Positions 1 to 8,634 of a stretch of 42,165 nt of DNA are shown one piece after another. The notes beneath the pieces are model-generated. The model did no database searches. It saw nothing but the letters and a program-made list of their open reading frames with translations, and was not told the origin of the DNA. A program made the translations under genes and the position numbers. The stretch is from a bacterium (GTDB lineage: Bacteria > Bacillota_I > Bacilli_A > RF39 > UBA660). The stretch spans positions 1-42,165 of the forward strand of contig SFSZ01000010.1 in the NCBI GenBank assembly GCA_004563275.1. The letters run 5' to 3'. How positions within the stretch are numbered: position 1 is the first letter of the stretch; every line of letters begins with the position of its first letter.

Positions 1-3000
1 TATCATGAGCATAGTGTCCTCTTCTTTCAGCTAAATGATTATCTCCAAAATCCCATATTTGGTAAGTTGATTGAAATTCTGAAAAGCTTTTTCCATCAGC
101 TGCTTCAACAAAACTTCTAGCTGCATCAATAAATGAACCACCATTTTGAAGAATCCAATTTTCGATTCCAACTCCACCTAAACCACCTTGAGGAATTTCC
201 CCACGATTAGGTTTATATGCTTCAGCTTTTTTAAGTACTTGTTTTGCTAATAAGATATTAGCAACAACATATTTATACTTTTCTGGATCATTTCTTTGAA
301 TAGTAGCAAGTCTATCTTGCAATGCCATATCAGTAGAATATGATATATTATCTGTTTTTTCAGTAAATGTAATATCAATATCTACACTCATATCAGTACC
401 TATTGGAACACCTTTTAATCTAAAGTCACCATTACCAGTTAATTCAGAAGAATTTTCTCGACCAAGGTTCCTTAATATAGTTTGCTTTAATTCACTTAAT
501 CTTGTAGGATTTGATAATATAGTTCTGTCTAATCTCATCATAAAGTCAAAATCACCATCGCCAGGTTTATTTGTTCCTCTTCCTGTTGAACCAGTATCAA
601 TTAATTCTACAAATCCCTCAGTTAAATCTCCATCAATACTAGTTTTTAGATGTAATCCTAATTCTTCAAGAGATTTTTTAATAACACTATTAATCTTTTC
701 TCTTTTTGCTTGAACTTCATAATTGCTTTGTTCTATTTGTTGGGCAAAATATTCAGTTTCTTCTGTAATTAAATTTTCAGAGAAAGTATAATTATTCTCA
801 TCAAAATATGATAAACCACTCATTTTAGTTCTTAATTCATCATAATCTTTTGGAGTAAATACAATTTTACCTTCTCTATTGGCTACAGGAATGTAGAAAC
901 CATTCATAGCAATTTCTAATCCTACTCGTGGATCATAATTATCTATAACAATATAATTTATTTCACTAGAAGCAAATCCTGTTCTGATTCCATAATGTCC
1001 TGGTCCTAAAACTCCAGTATAGAATACTTCCATTTTTGACATATCTCGTTTTGCTTCAAATATTTCACTACTTGTTCTAGTAGTTATAAATCTATCATCA
1101 TTTTTTAATACAAACCATATAGGTCCATAACTTGAAGCAGCAGTTGCATTCATTTTTTCACTTATTGTTCCATCTGAACTCATAATCATAGATATATCTG
1201 TATCAAGTGGAGTATTATCACTAGAAGCACTTGAACCTAAATACTCTTTTGAAACACTACCATTTTGTAAAATATTTCTTAAATATTTAATACCACCAAT
1301 TCCTTTTATAAAATCACCTTGCTCCAATATCATATCTGAACTTGATGCATTTCTATTTCTCGAATCAGCAGTTTTAACTTTTCTTTCAATATATTCTTTT
1401 GCTTGTTCTAAAGTATCAATTCCTGTAAATCCGCAGAACATTCTAATAGCCCTATCAGCTAAATTATAATCTAATGTTCCATCAGGAGATAATTTTTTTG
1501 ATAGTTCTATAATATCTGTTAAAACATATCCAGTAGATTTAAATGTTTCATTATTTTTTTTAGCATTCATTGTATTGTTATATAAAGTTGCTAAATGACT
1601 ACAGAAAGTATTTAACTCTCTCATTTCAGTTTCTCCAAGTGAATCGAACTGAATTTGACCTGATTTTATACTTTCATATAAACTAGAACCAAATTCTATA
1701 TTTTTTAAATATACATTAACAGATCTATTATTTGATCCAAATGATGATTTGATTAAATCAGAGAATACTATCACTTTTTTACTCATTGTTGATGATTTTT
1801 TTAATACTGGTGATATCGTTGAAATTTCAAAGTCAAATCCTTGAAAATCAGGATGTAATATTTCAAAGCAAGAATATATTTTTCCAACAGCAGGAATATT
1901 ATTTCTTATAAATACATCTTCAATTTTACTTAAACTTTCTAAAGGATTATTTGACTTCAATATTTGAGTAGCAAGTTCTTTTCTAAATGTAAATATTTCA
2001 CTTGAATTTGATAATGATAGTCTTGATATAACTTCTGAAACATATTCTATTTTTTCTACATCAATATTAGTAGCAAATTCTATAACATATTCTTTAAATA
2101 CTTTTTGAAGTTCAACATCTTGTATTTTAGAATATGCTGCTATAACTTTCATACGATTATAGTTTCCAGTTTTAAAATTTTCAGAATCATTAAATAGTTG
2201 AATAATCCAAGACATAGTTTCTGAAAAAGCACATGCTATATTTGTATTTTCAAATATATCTAATAATTCAGGATTATCATTAAAATCTTTTAATGTAAAT
2301 TCTCTATTATAAAATTTATCTTTTATTTCTTGTGGTACATCTGTACCTAAAAATAATGTTGGATTATTATTTTTAAAATGACTAGAAATATTCTCATCAT
2401 ATTTCATATTTCCATCAATAATATTTTGTAATATCGTTTTATCAAGTTCATCAAGAAATTCATCTTGTGTAAACTCTGGATTATATAAGAAGTTTTTAAG
2501 GTTATTTGCCTCATATACTTTTTCAACATATTTACCATATATAAGCATTACATCTAAAGCATCTGATTCACCGAAAATTTGTTTTAGTGCATTAACAAAA
2601 TTTATTTGATGATATCCTGCTCTATATCCTAAAGGTCCAGAATTACTTAAATTATTTGAAGAACTTTCAGGCGTTATTCCAACAGGCATATATTTAAATA
2701 AACATTCTAAATCAATACCATTTAAATAATTTTTATAAGCTGGATTTGATAAAATAAATTCTGTAGTAATAGTTCTGCCATAAAAAACTTCTTGCAATTC
2801 TTGTGGTGCATTTTTATCTAAGAACATAGATGGATATTTTTCAACTAATTCTTTAGGAATGTGTGTAGGATAAGCAAATACTCTTTCAATAATAAGTCTT
2901 CTTAAATATTCATGTATCTTATCTTGAATTGTATTTATGTCATCATCAATTTTTAATTGTAACTCATATTGATAACTATCACTTATTTTTCTATCAAAAA

Positions 3001-4510
3001 TAATATCTAAAACATCACTATATTCAGTAATAAAGTACATAATTTCGTTAAAATCAGTTTTGCTACTAAGAAATTTATAGAAATTTTCATAACCATATAA
3101 TGCATTACTACCTTCAACTTTTATTTTTCTATCTTTAAAGCATGAACTTAAATCTTTTCCATTTAAATACTGAATATATTCTGGATGTTCTAATAATAGT
3201 TGAGGAGTAATAGATTTTGTATAGAAAAATTTTTGTAATTCTTCAGGAGCTTGTTCTGATATAAATAATTCCGAATTTCTAACTCTAAATTCTCCAGTAA
3301 TGTTTCTATAATCTGGTGCTTTATCTGCATAATTCCAATCACTTGGACCATAAATTATCATTCGTTTCATTGATTCATAAAATTGATCTTTAGTAAATTT
3401 ACCTTTAATATAATTACCATCTTTATCGCAATATATATTTTTTTGACGATCATGTTCATTCCCTGCATAATGTATATACATATCAAACATTAATCTAAGC
3501 ATTTTACAATTATTTTTTGTAAAAAATTCTCCACATTCATCATTAAAATCTACTACATTTTTTAAACCAAATACAGCAATAAAATTCATGACATCATAAT
3601 CCAGTATTTCTGTAAAAGGAATTGAAGTATTAAATATAAAGTCGCTAGGTAATGATTTTAATTCTTCAATTATTAATGAAGCACTATTTTGATCAATTGT
3701 TTTAAAATATTCTTCCATTGATGAATACTTGAATATTTCTTTATATTGTTCATCAGTTAGCTTAATAGGTAGTCTATAATCTCCATATTTTCTTTTTGTA
3801 TTGCTTAATATATCATCAGTAAATTGCTTAACGAAATTTTTCTTTTCTTCTTCTGATTTAAGAGAAGAAATATCACTAATAAATATATAAATATCATTGT
3901 TTTCAATGATTAAAGATGCTAATTCGCCATAACTAGACATAAATTCTTTTAGAATATTATCTGTAATATTGCTTTTATTTTCATTATCATTTAATAAACA
4001 ATAACTTAAGTCTTTATTTTTAAATAAATCCCAATTATATATTATTTCCTTTAATCCTATTTTACCTTTGTTGAAATTATCTAATATGTATCTTAAATTT
4101 TCATCATTATATTGTGATACATCAAATAATCTATCTGAATAAACTTCTCGCATTTTAGGTGTATAATCAATTGGTTTTATTTCATCTTTCACTAATTCAT
4201 ATAGTGCACTATTAATATCTTGAGTTTGTGAATCAATAGACATTAATACATCTCTAAAATTAATGTTTTTATTATAATGAACTCGCTTATTAATTAATTC
4301 CCAATCTAATTCTTTACATTTATCTATACCAAATCTTTCAACTATTTTTCTATCTGATTCTATGATACAAGAAGTTGGTATTTTATCGTCTAATTGATAT
4401 TCAATATATTCATTAAAAGATAGAGTACAATTATATACTTTATATAAAATACGTATTGGAACTTTTAATCTTTTTCCAAATATTTGTCTTCTTTGATATT
4501 TATAATCCAT
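1..4510 (-). CDS. giant repeat protein with C-terminal nucleotidyltransferase domain (3' end beyond window)
   Basis: The frame is open from ATG 4510 (ribosome site AGGTGAT five bases upstream) to the left edge, about 1,503 codons, so the C-terminus is missing. The N-terminal ~400 residues match no family I know. Three divergent copies of a motif (x-LF-x4-[AV]PQE[LI]-x4-FY-x-[KR]-x-[IF]T, then a helix ending near YLNG.DL) start near residues 413, 558 and 715, spaced about 150 residues. Around residues 1125-1210 a conserved-looking globular stretch includes GPGHYGIRTGF. Near residues 1305-1320 is GSTGRGTNKPGDGDFDF, followed by VDIDITF about 60 residues later: the helix-loop GS signature and three acidic metal ligands of the polymerase-beta nucleotidyltransferase superfamily (archaeal CCA enzyme, OAS, CD-NTase). 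Further on, GGVGIENWILQNGGSF resembles the segment after the catalytic core in archaeal CCA enzymes. No signal peptide is seen. The substrate is unknown; transfer to tRNA, protein or a second messenger are all possible. Confidence 0.85.
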   Translation of the reverse strand, partial: MDYKYQRRQIFGKRLKVPIRILYKVYNCTLSFNEYIEYQLDDKIPTSCIIESDRKIVERFGIDKCKELDWELINKRVHYNKNINFRDVLMSIDSQTQDINSALYELVKDEIKPIDYTPKMREVYSDRLFDVSQYNDENLRYILDNFNKGKIGLKEIIYNWDLFKNKDLSYCLLNDNENKSNITDNILKEFMSSYGELASLIIENNDIYIFISDISSLKSEEEKKNFVKQFTDDILSNTKRKYGDYRLPIKLTDEQYKEIFKYSSMEEYFKTIDQNSASLIIEELKSLPSDFIFNTSIPFTEILDYDVMNFIAVFGLKNVVDFNDECGEFFTKNNCKMLRLMFDMYIHYAGNEHDRQKNIYCDKDGNYIKGKFTKDQFYESMKRMIIYGPSDWNYADKAPDYRNITGEFRVRNSELFISEQAPEELQKFFYTKSITPQLLLEHPEYIQYLNGKDLSSCFKDRKIKVEGSNALYGYENFYKFLSSKTDFNEIMYFITEYSDVLDIIFDRKISDSYQYELQLKIDDDINTIQDKIHEYLRRLIIERVFAYPTHIPKELVEKYPSMFLDKNAPQELQEVFYGRTITTEFILSNPAYKNYLNGIDLECLFKYMPVGITPESSSNNLSNSGPLGYRAGYHQINFVNALKQIFGESDALDVMLIYGKYVEKVYEANNLKNFLYNPEFTQDEFLDELDKTILQNIIDGNMKYDENISSHFKNNNPTLFLGTDVPQEIKDKFYNREFTLKDFNDNPELLDIFENTNIACAFSETMSWIIQLFNDSENFKTGNYNRMKVIAAYSKIQDVELQKVFKEYVIEFATNIDVEKIEYVSEVISRLSLSNSSEIFTFRKELATQILKSNNPLESLSKIEDVFIRNNIPAVGKIYSCFEILHPDFQGFDFEISTISPVLKKSSTMSKKVIVFSDLIKSSFGSNNRSVNVYLKNIEFGSSLYESIKSGQIQFDSLGETEMRELNTFCSHLATLYNNTMNAKKNNETFKSTGYVLTDIIELSKKLSPDGTLDYNLADRAIRMFCGFTGIDTLEQAKEYIERKVKTADSRNRNASSSDMILEQGDFIKGIGGIKYLRNILQNGSVSKEYLGSSASSDNTPLDTDISMIMSSDGTISEKMNATAASSYGPIWFVLKNDDRFITTRTSSEIFEAKRDMSKMEVFYTGVLGPGHYGIRTGFASSEINYIVIDNYDPRVGLEIAMNGFYIPVANREGKIVFTPKDYDELRTKMSGLSYFDENNYTFSENLITEETEYFAQQIEQSNYEVQAKREKINSVIKKSLEELGLHLKTSIDGDLTEGFVELIDTGSTGRGTNKPGDGDFDFMMRLDRTILSNPTRLSELKQTILRNLGRENSSELTGNGDFRLKGVPIGTDMSVDIDITFTEKTDNISYSTDMALQDRLATIQRNDPEKYKYVVANILLAKQVLKKAEAYKPNRGEIPQGGLGGVGIENWILQNGGSFIDAARSFVEAADGKSFSEFQSTYQIWDFGDNHLAERRGHYAHD

Positions 4511-4699
4511 CTATTATCACCTACATTACCATTTTATCATATAATTCTACGAATTTAGCATAGATTAACATTTTTTTAAACAAAAGTATTTATATTTAAA
4601 TAAATTTATGGTAAGACGTATATAGAAATTGATACTAGTATGTATTAATTCCTAATTGTGATGTAAAAGTTGAAAATAACTTAACCAATCGCTCCAAAT

Positions 4700-4766
4700 T
4701 GATAGGAAACTCGGAAATTGTCTTCTGAGAGTAATAAATGATAACTAGAAATAGTTAGTTTTTTGT
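4700..4766 (+). ncRNA. possible small RNA or double-hairpin terminator in intergenic region
   Basis: The 360-bp gap between 4511 and 4874 has no convincing ORF. On the plus strand it holds a 7-bp hairpin (CTCGGAA at 4710-4716, TTCTGAG at 4723-4729) and then TAACTA-GAAA-TAGTTA (4742-4757) followed by a T-rich run. That is the layout of a short transcript end, but no plus-strand gene precedes it and I see no clear promoter, so this is tentative. Confidence 0.25.
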
Positions 4767-4827
4767 TATGTATTATATATCACAAATTCAGCATATGTAA
4801 TATTTAGTATTTTTTTCTTTCAAAATA

Positions 4828-4868
4828 AAAAGACAGTGCTAGGTCATTATGTCTTAGCATTGTCTTTT
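4828..4868 (-). terminator. intrinsic terminator of the 200-residue protein gene
   Basis: A stem of about 16 bp (4828-4843 with 4853-4868, two G-U pairs) is followed on the minus strand by TTTTATTTTG. It ends the two-gene operon that starts at 7558. Confidence 0.85.
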
Positions 4869-4874
4869 ATTAGT

Positions 4875-5477
4875 CTAAAAAAATTCAGTTGGAATATCCG
4901 GATATCCACTTATATAATAATTAAATATATCATTCATAAATTGAATACAAATATCAAATGCTTTATTATCTATTAAATCTTGATTCAAATAATTATTTGT
5001 TAAATCCAATTTAATTTGATTATATAAAGATTCAAAATCACCAGAATTAACATTACGAATATCATTAATCTGTGGTTCTAATTCTGCGACTTTAGTAATT
5101 TCCAAATCAATTTTTTCATCAACTAATTTTTCGATTTCTTCCAATAATTCATATAATTTTATAGCTAAATGATATGATAAACAATCATCATTTGATGTTT
5201 GTTCATATTTTGTTAAATACTGTTTTAGTTCATCTATAGAATAATTTGATATATTGTTTTGTTCTAATAATTTACAACATGGTGAATCTAATATATACCC
5301 TTTTAATGAAATCTTATTAAGTTCAATTGACTTTTCAACCTGATACATATCTTCAGATAATTTTACCAATTCAGAAGCACTAGTTATAAAATTAAATAAT
5401 TTATTATTTATTGAGTCTTGTATTTTAAAAACATCCATACTTGCTTCTAAGATTCTAACACTATAATTATTATTCAT
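4875..5477 (-). CDS. coiled-coil protein of unknown function
   Basis: I recognise no family. The protein is acidic and rich in Leu, Ile, Asn and Glu, with heptad-like stretches (for example LEEIEKLVDEKIDLEI near residue 115), and it has no signal peptide or membrane segment, so a cytoplasmic helical protein is likely. The frame can be extended to a TTG at 5489, but a GAGG ribosome site lies six bases before ATG 5477, giving 200 residues. That site sits only a few bases past the stop of the upstream tail-anchored gene (5492), so the two are almost certainly co-transcribed and perhaps translationally coupled. The shared operon suggests a partner or regulator of the membrane protein; this is inference. 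Confidence 0.75.
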   Translation of the reverse strand: MNNNYSVRILEASMDVFKIQDSINNKLFNFITSASELVKLSEDMYQVEKSIELNKISLKGYILDSPCCKLLEQNNISNYSIDELKQYLTKYEQTSNDDCLSYHLAIKLYELLEEIEKLVDEKIDLEITKVAELEPQINDIRNVNSGDFESLYNQIKLDLTNNYLNQDLIDNKAFDICIQFMNDIFNYYISGYPDIPTEFF

Positions 5478-5491
5478 AACATGCCTCAATT

Positions 5492-7558
5492 CTATTTCAT
5501 TATGATAGAAATAATCATAAATATTGCTCCTGCAAAAAACCCGGAAATTAACACTAACATTAATATATCAACAAATCCACTAGATGATGAACTACTACTC
5601 TTTTCATTATTAGTTTTAGTAAGTATTTTAACTTTTGGTTTTTCCAAACTTTTTTGTTGTTCTTTTCTTTTTTTAATTGCCCTGTTTTTTTCTTTTATTT
5701 GCTGTGATTTTAAAATTTCAGCCTGACTACGCTTATCAAATGCTTTTTTTGACATCTTGGTATTCGCTTTAACTGTATCTTGTTTTTGTTTTAATAATAA
5801 TTTAGTTTCTTCTACTTTTTCAGGCATTCCTTGTGGCATTCTATCTTTATTTTCTTCAGCTCTTTTTAATATTTCCAAATTTAATTTTGGATCAGTTAAA
5901 TGTTCCTTTGTTTCACGTTCATATCCATTAACTTTCATATAATTACTCGCACTAGGTATATGTGAAACTTTAATATCTGAAGGATTAATCTTTTCATTAT
6001 GAACATTACCTTGATGTTCAATATATTGCCCTGCTTTATCTCTCATTGTGTAGGTTATTGTATCAATTAAACCTAATTCACTTGGAACAGCCTTTGAAAC
6101 ATCTGATTTACCAACTACTTTTTTAGGTATTAATCCTACATTTAAAATTGGAGAACTAAATTTAGCATATGATTCTTGATAAAATTGCATTACTATTTCG
6201 GTTTGTTTTTCTGACAATTCAGCATTTTCACATAAATCAAGTACATTTCTTTTACATGCTTGTTCATCTCTTAAAATATAAGGTGATTTTTCAATACTTT
6301 GAAAGCCTTTTGAATGATCAGATGAAGTAAACCAATTAAACCATTCAGGTGAATTAATTGCATGTTGAAACACTTTTGTAAAATCATGTTCATAATAAAT
6401 TCCAGAGCCTCCATAATACGGATATCCACCAATAGGGGCAGCTATTCCTTTATTCATAAATATTTCTTGTATTTCTTGTTTTTGATCTGGCATTGAACTT
6501 CTTTGTTCAGGTGACGCTATCAATCCATTTTGCATTATTGATTCACGATATGCTTCTGGAAAAGAATGAGAAACATAACCATTTTCAACATATTCATACA
6601 AATAATATGATTTAATTCTGTCTAAATCAGCAGAAGAAATATCTTTTGATGTATCAATACCAATTTTCTTTGCAATTATAGATGAAATTATTTTTGCTTT
6701 TTCCATATCAAATTGTGTCATATCAATTTGTTTTGTGCCTAATTTACTATATAATGATTCCATTTGTTTCATATAATCTTCAAAGCCAAAACCATCTTTA
6801 TGAATTATCATATGATTATAAACTTCACCAATTATATTTCCTAAAACACTTATATTATGAGTTTGATTCCAATTATTCTTTAACATTTCTATTATAAATT
6901 CAGATTGAAAAGCTTTATCTAAATTTAACATCATTGATTTTTCATCAGCTAGTGTGTCTTTTTTTCCATACAATTCTACAAATTTATCTTTATTCATAAC
7001 TGCTTGTCCAATCCGTTTTCCTTCAAACATATCTTCAAACTTTGATGCATGAGAAATAGACACATCAAATCCATATTTTTTAAACATTTCTTGTGAGTGT
7101 GCTGTTCTTAATAATGGAGATACTGCAAATATAGTTTTAACATTAGCATTTTCGGGTAAACTTAAAATATCAGGTATTTTTCTTAAAGCATCTTCTAATT
7201 TTGTTTCAACATAACCATAATAATCATGTTTCATTTTCATTAAATCATTTTTAATATCTTTTGGAACAACATGAATATGTAAAGTATCGTTAGAAATTCT
7301 ACAATCAAAATAATCATTTAAATCATAATGTAATTCCTGTTTATCATCTTTACTTTTATTATAATTTTTAATCATCTCACTTATTAATTCATTAATTTGC
7401 TCTTTTAGTTCTTCTAAACTTTTTTCTGAATTAGTAAACATAGCAATTGCTCTATTAATTTTATTATCATCAACAATACCTGGATATTTATTATTTAATT
7501 CAGCACCACGTTCCATAATGTATTGTTTTACCAATATATTTTTCTCTTCCATTCCCAT
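5492..7558 (-). CDS. tail-anchored 688-residue protein of unknown function
   Basis: The start is set at ATG 7558, nine bases after AGGAG; a TTG at 7567 directly abuts the ribosome site and is unlikely. There is no N-terminal signal. Residues ~100-210 look like one globular unit (LHIHVVPKD, then a helix and KTIFAVSPLL). The central part (~330-560) includes HSFPEAYRESIMQNGL, a pattern loosely like the first strand and helix of ADP-ribosyltransferase folds (H-x-[FT] followed by ESI..GL), but I cannot confirm the other catalytic residues. Residues ~590-650 are a highly charged Lys/Glu coil, then a seven-serine linker and one C-terminal hydrophobic segment (FVDILMLVLISGFFAGAIFM), which implies a cytoplasmic body anchored by its tail. 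The 200-residue coiled-coil gene follows in the same operon, and the giant nucleotidyltransferase gene lies just beyond. Confidence 0.8.
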   Translation of the reverse strand: MGMEEKNILVKQYIMERGAELNNKYPGIVDDNKINRAIAMFTNSEKSLEELKEQINELISEMIKNYNKSKDDKQELHYDLNDYFDCRISNDTLHIHVVPKDIKNDLMKMKHDYYGYVETKLEDALRKIPDILSLPENANVKTIFAVSPLLRTAHSQEMFKKYGFDVSISHASKFEDMFEGKRIGQAVMNKDKFVELYGKKDTLADEKSMMLNLDKAFQSEFIIEMLKNNWNQTHNISVLGNIIGEVYNHMIIHKDGFGFEDYMKQMESLYSKLGTKQIDMTQFDMEKAKIISSIIAKKIGIDTSKDISSADLDRIKSYYLYEYVENGYVSHSFPEAYRESIMQNGLIASPEQRSSMPDQKQEIQEIFMNKGIAAPIGGYPYYGGSGIYYEHDFTKVFQHAINSPEWFNWFTSSDHSKGFQSIEKSPYILRDEQACKRNVLDLCENAELSEKQTEIVMQFYQESYAKFSSPILNVGLIPKKVVGKSDVSKAVPSELGLIDTITYTMRDKAGQYIEHQGNVHNEKINPSDIKVSHIPSASNYMKVNGYERETKEHLTDPKLNLEILKRAEENKDRMPQGMPEKVEETKLLLKQKQDTVKANTKMSKKAFDKRSQAEILKSQQIKEKNRAIKKRKEQQKSLEKPKVKILTKTNNEKSSSSSSSGFVDILMLVLISGFFAGAIFMIISIIMK

Positions 7559-7740
7559 AATATTCAACTCCTACGCTAAGGTATACTTTATATAATTTAT
7601 TATATCATTTTATATGTTACTTTTAAAGATTTGTTAATTAGTAAAACCATTTTAAAATAATCATTATGTTAATGATTTTTTATAAAATAAATTTATATAT
7701 CAAAATAACAAATTTAGAAATTGTGGTAAATTAAAAAATA

Positions 7741-7764
7741 AACAAGGATTTTATTTTCCTTGTT
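7741..7764 (-). terminator. terminator of the HD hydrolase gene
   Basis: A perfect 8-bp stem AACAAGGA/TCCTTGTT with an 8-base loop is followed on the minus strand by TATTTTTT. The stop codon of the gene lies inside the hairpin. Confidence 0.85.
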
Positions 7765-8389
7765 TTATTTTGTTATTAATTGCAAAATTAGAAACTGCTC
7801 TAAAATTATCATCATATGGATATGTTTGTTGCCCAAATTTAAGCCACATTGTAGACCAAGAAGCACCATCATCTAGTAAAGCTTTAACCGCATCATTATT
7901 CATTGTCTTATTGCCCTCTTGTTTAGATAAATCAACAGCTCCTTCTTCATCATAAAGTTTACACTGTAAATCACATTCTAATTTATCACATTGATAAGCA
8001 AACATAGCTTCTTTAGTACTATGAGAATCAAACTCTAAGAATAATTCTTCAATAGTTTCTCCATCTAATAAACCTTCTAAAATTTTATGAACAGCTTCAT
8101 GTTCTAATTTTTCCTTTTCTGCTTTTGAAATTTGAAATTGAGTTAAATCTCCTATTACTGTTTCACCTAATTCATGAATAGCAAGCATAAAGACAACTTT
8201 AACAATATCTAAATCATATTGATACTCTGAATGCATGGCAATAGCTAACATTTGCACTCCAAAAATATGTTCAGCTACACTTTCAATTCTTTCTCTTTGA
8301 ACATTCCAATCAAGCCAACCTGTTCTTATAACATTTTTTAATCTATTACATAATACATAATAATTGACAACATTTCTTTCTCTAGACAT
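7751..8389 (-). CDS. HD-domain hydrolase, YfbR/HDDC2-like
   Basis: The HD metal-site pattern is visible: ESVAEHIFGVQM (first His), then AIHELGETVIGDLT (the HE/HD-type pair) and a later YQCDKLECDL (distal Asp), over about 212 residues. Members of this HD_3 family dephosphorylate 5'-deoxynucleotides (E. coli YfbR) or act as broader phosphatases, so a soluble nucleotidase is the best guess. The reading frame can start at GTG 8401, but that lies directly on the ribosome site; ATG 8389 is preceded by GGTGAT at a normal distance. An extended -10 promoter lies at 8419-8427. The gene is monocistronic between two terminators. Confidence 0.8.
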   Translation of the reverse strand: MSRERNVVNYYVLCNRLKNVIRTGWLDWNVQRERIESVAEHIFGVQMLAIAMHSEYQYDLDIVKVVFMLAIHELGETVIGDLTQFQISKAEKEKLEHEAVHKILEGLLDGETIEELFLEFDSHSTKEAMFAYQCDKLECDLQCKLYDEEGAVDLSKQEGNKTMNNDAVKALLDDGASWSTMWLKFGQQTYPYDDNFRAVSNFAINNKIKQGK

Positions 8390-8418
8390 AAAATCAATCA
8401 CCCTCCTGATAAAAATAT

Positions 8419-8427
8419 ATTATAACA
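8419..8427 (-). promoter_or_regulatory. extended -10 promoter for the HD hydrolase gene
   Basis: On the minus strand the sequence reads TGTTATAAT (TG-N-TATAAT) about 20 bases upstream of the ribosome site. No good -35 box is seen; the T-tract of the preceding terminator occupies that position. Confidence 0.6.
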
Positions 8428-8441
8428 TATCAAATAAAAAA

Positions 8442-8463
8442 ACTACTAACATTAGTTAGTAGT
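8442..8463 (-). terminator. terminator after the 48-residue ORF
   Basis: A perfect 9-bp stem (ACTACTAAC/GTTAGTAGT, loop of four) is followed by seven T on the minus strand. Its presence argues that the short ORF upstream of it, or the dehydrogenase transcript, is really transcribed through here. Confidence 0.85.
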
Positions 8464-8598
8464 ACAATTTACAGATTCAGTTTTAATACATTTATTATCT
8501 TTTAAAGAATATCCTGAAGGGCAAGTATTACTTTTTTGAACACTTGTTGTTGGAACACACCACATCATAGCACCACTTGCTTCTTCTTCAGTATACAT
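8452..8598 (-). CDS. small Cys-containing ORF, 48 residues
   Basis: The ORF runs from ATG 8598 to a TAA that lies inside the terminator stem. The product has three C-terminal cysteines in a pattern like TCPSGYSLKDNKC...NC, which resembles small disulfide modules at the ends of larger secreted proteins. There is no ribosome site before the ATG, and the frame stays open upstream through the preceding terminator into the dehydrogenase gene. So it may be a true small protein, or the surviving C-terminal piece of a longer secreted protein. No signal peptide is present. Confidence 0.35.
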   Translation of the reverse strand: MYTEEEASGAMMWCVPTTSVQKSNTCPSGYSLKDNKCIKTESVNCTTN

Positions 8599-8619
8599 AT
8601 TATTAAAGAAAACAAAAAA

Positions 8620-8634
8620 AGACCTATTAGGTCT
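8620..8634 (-). terminator. weak terminator of the dehydrogenase gene
   Basis: A short 6-bp palindrome (AGACCT/AGGTCT, loop of three) containing the TAG stop is followed by seven T on the minus strand. It is short enough that read-through to the terminator at 8442-8463 is likely. Confidence 0.55.
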
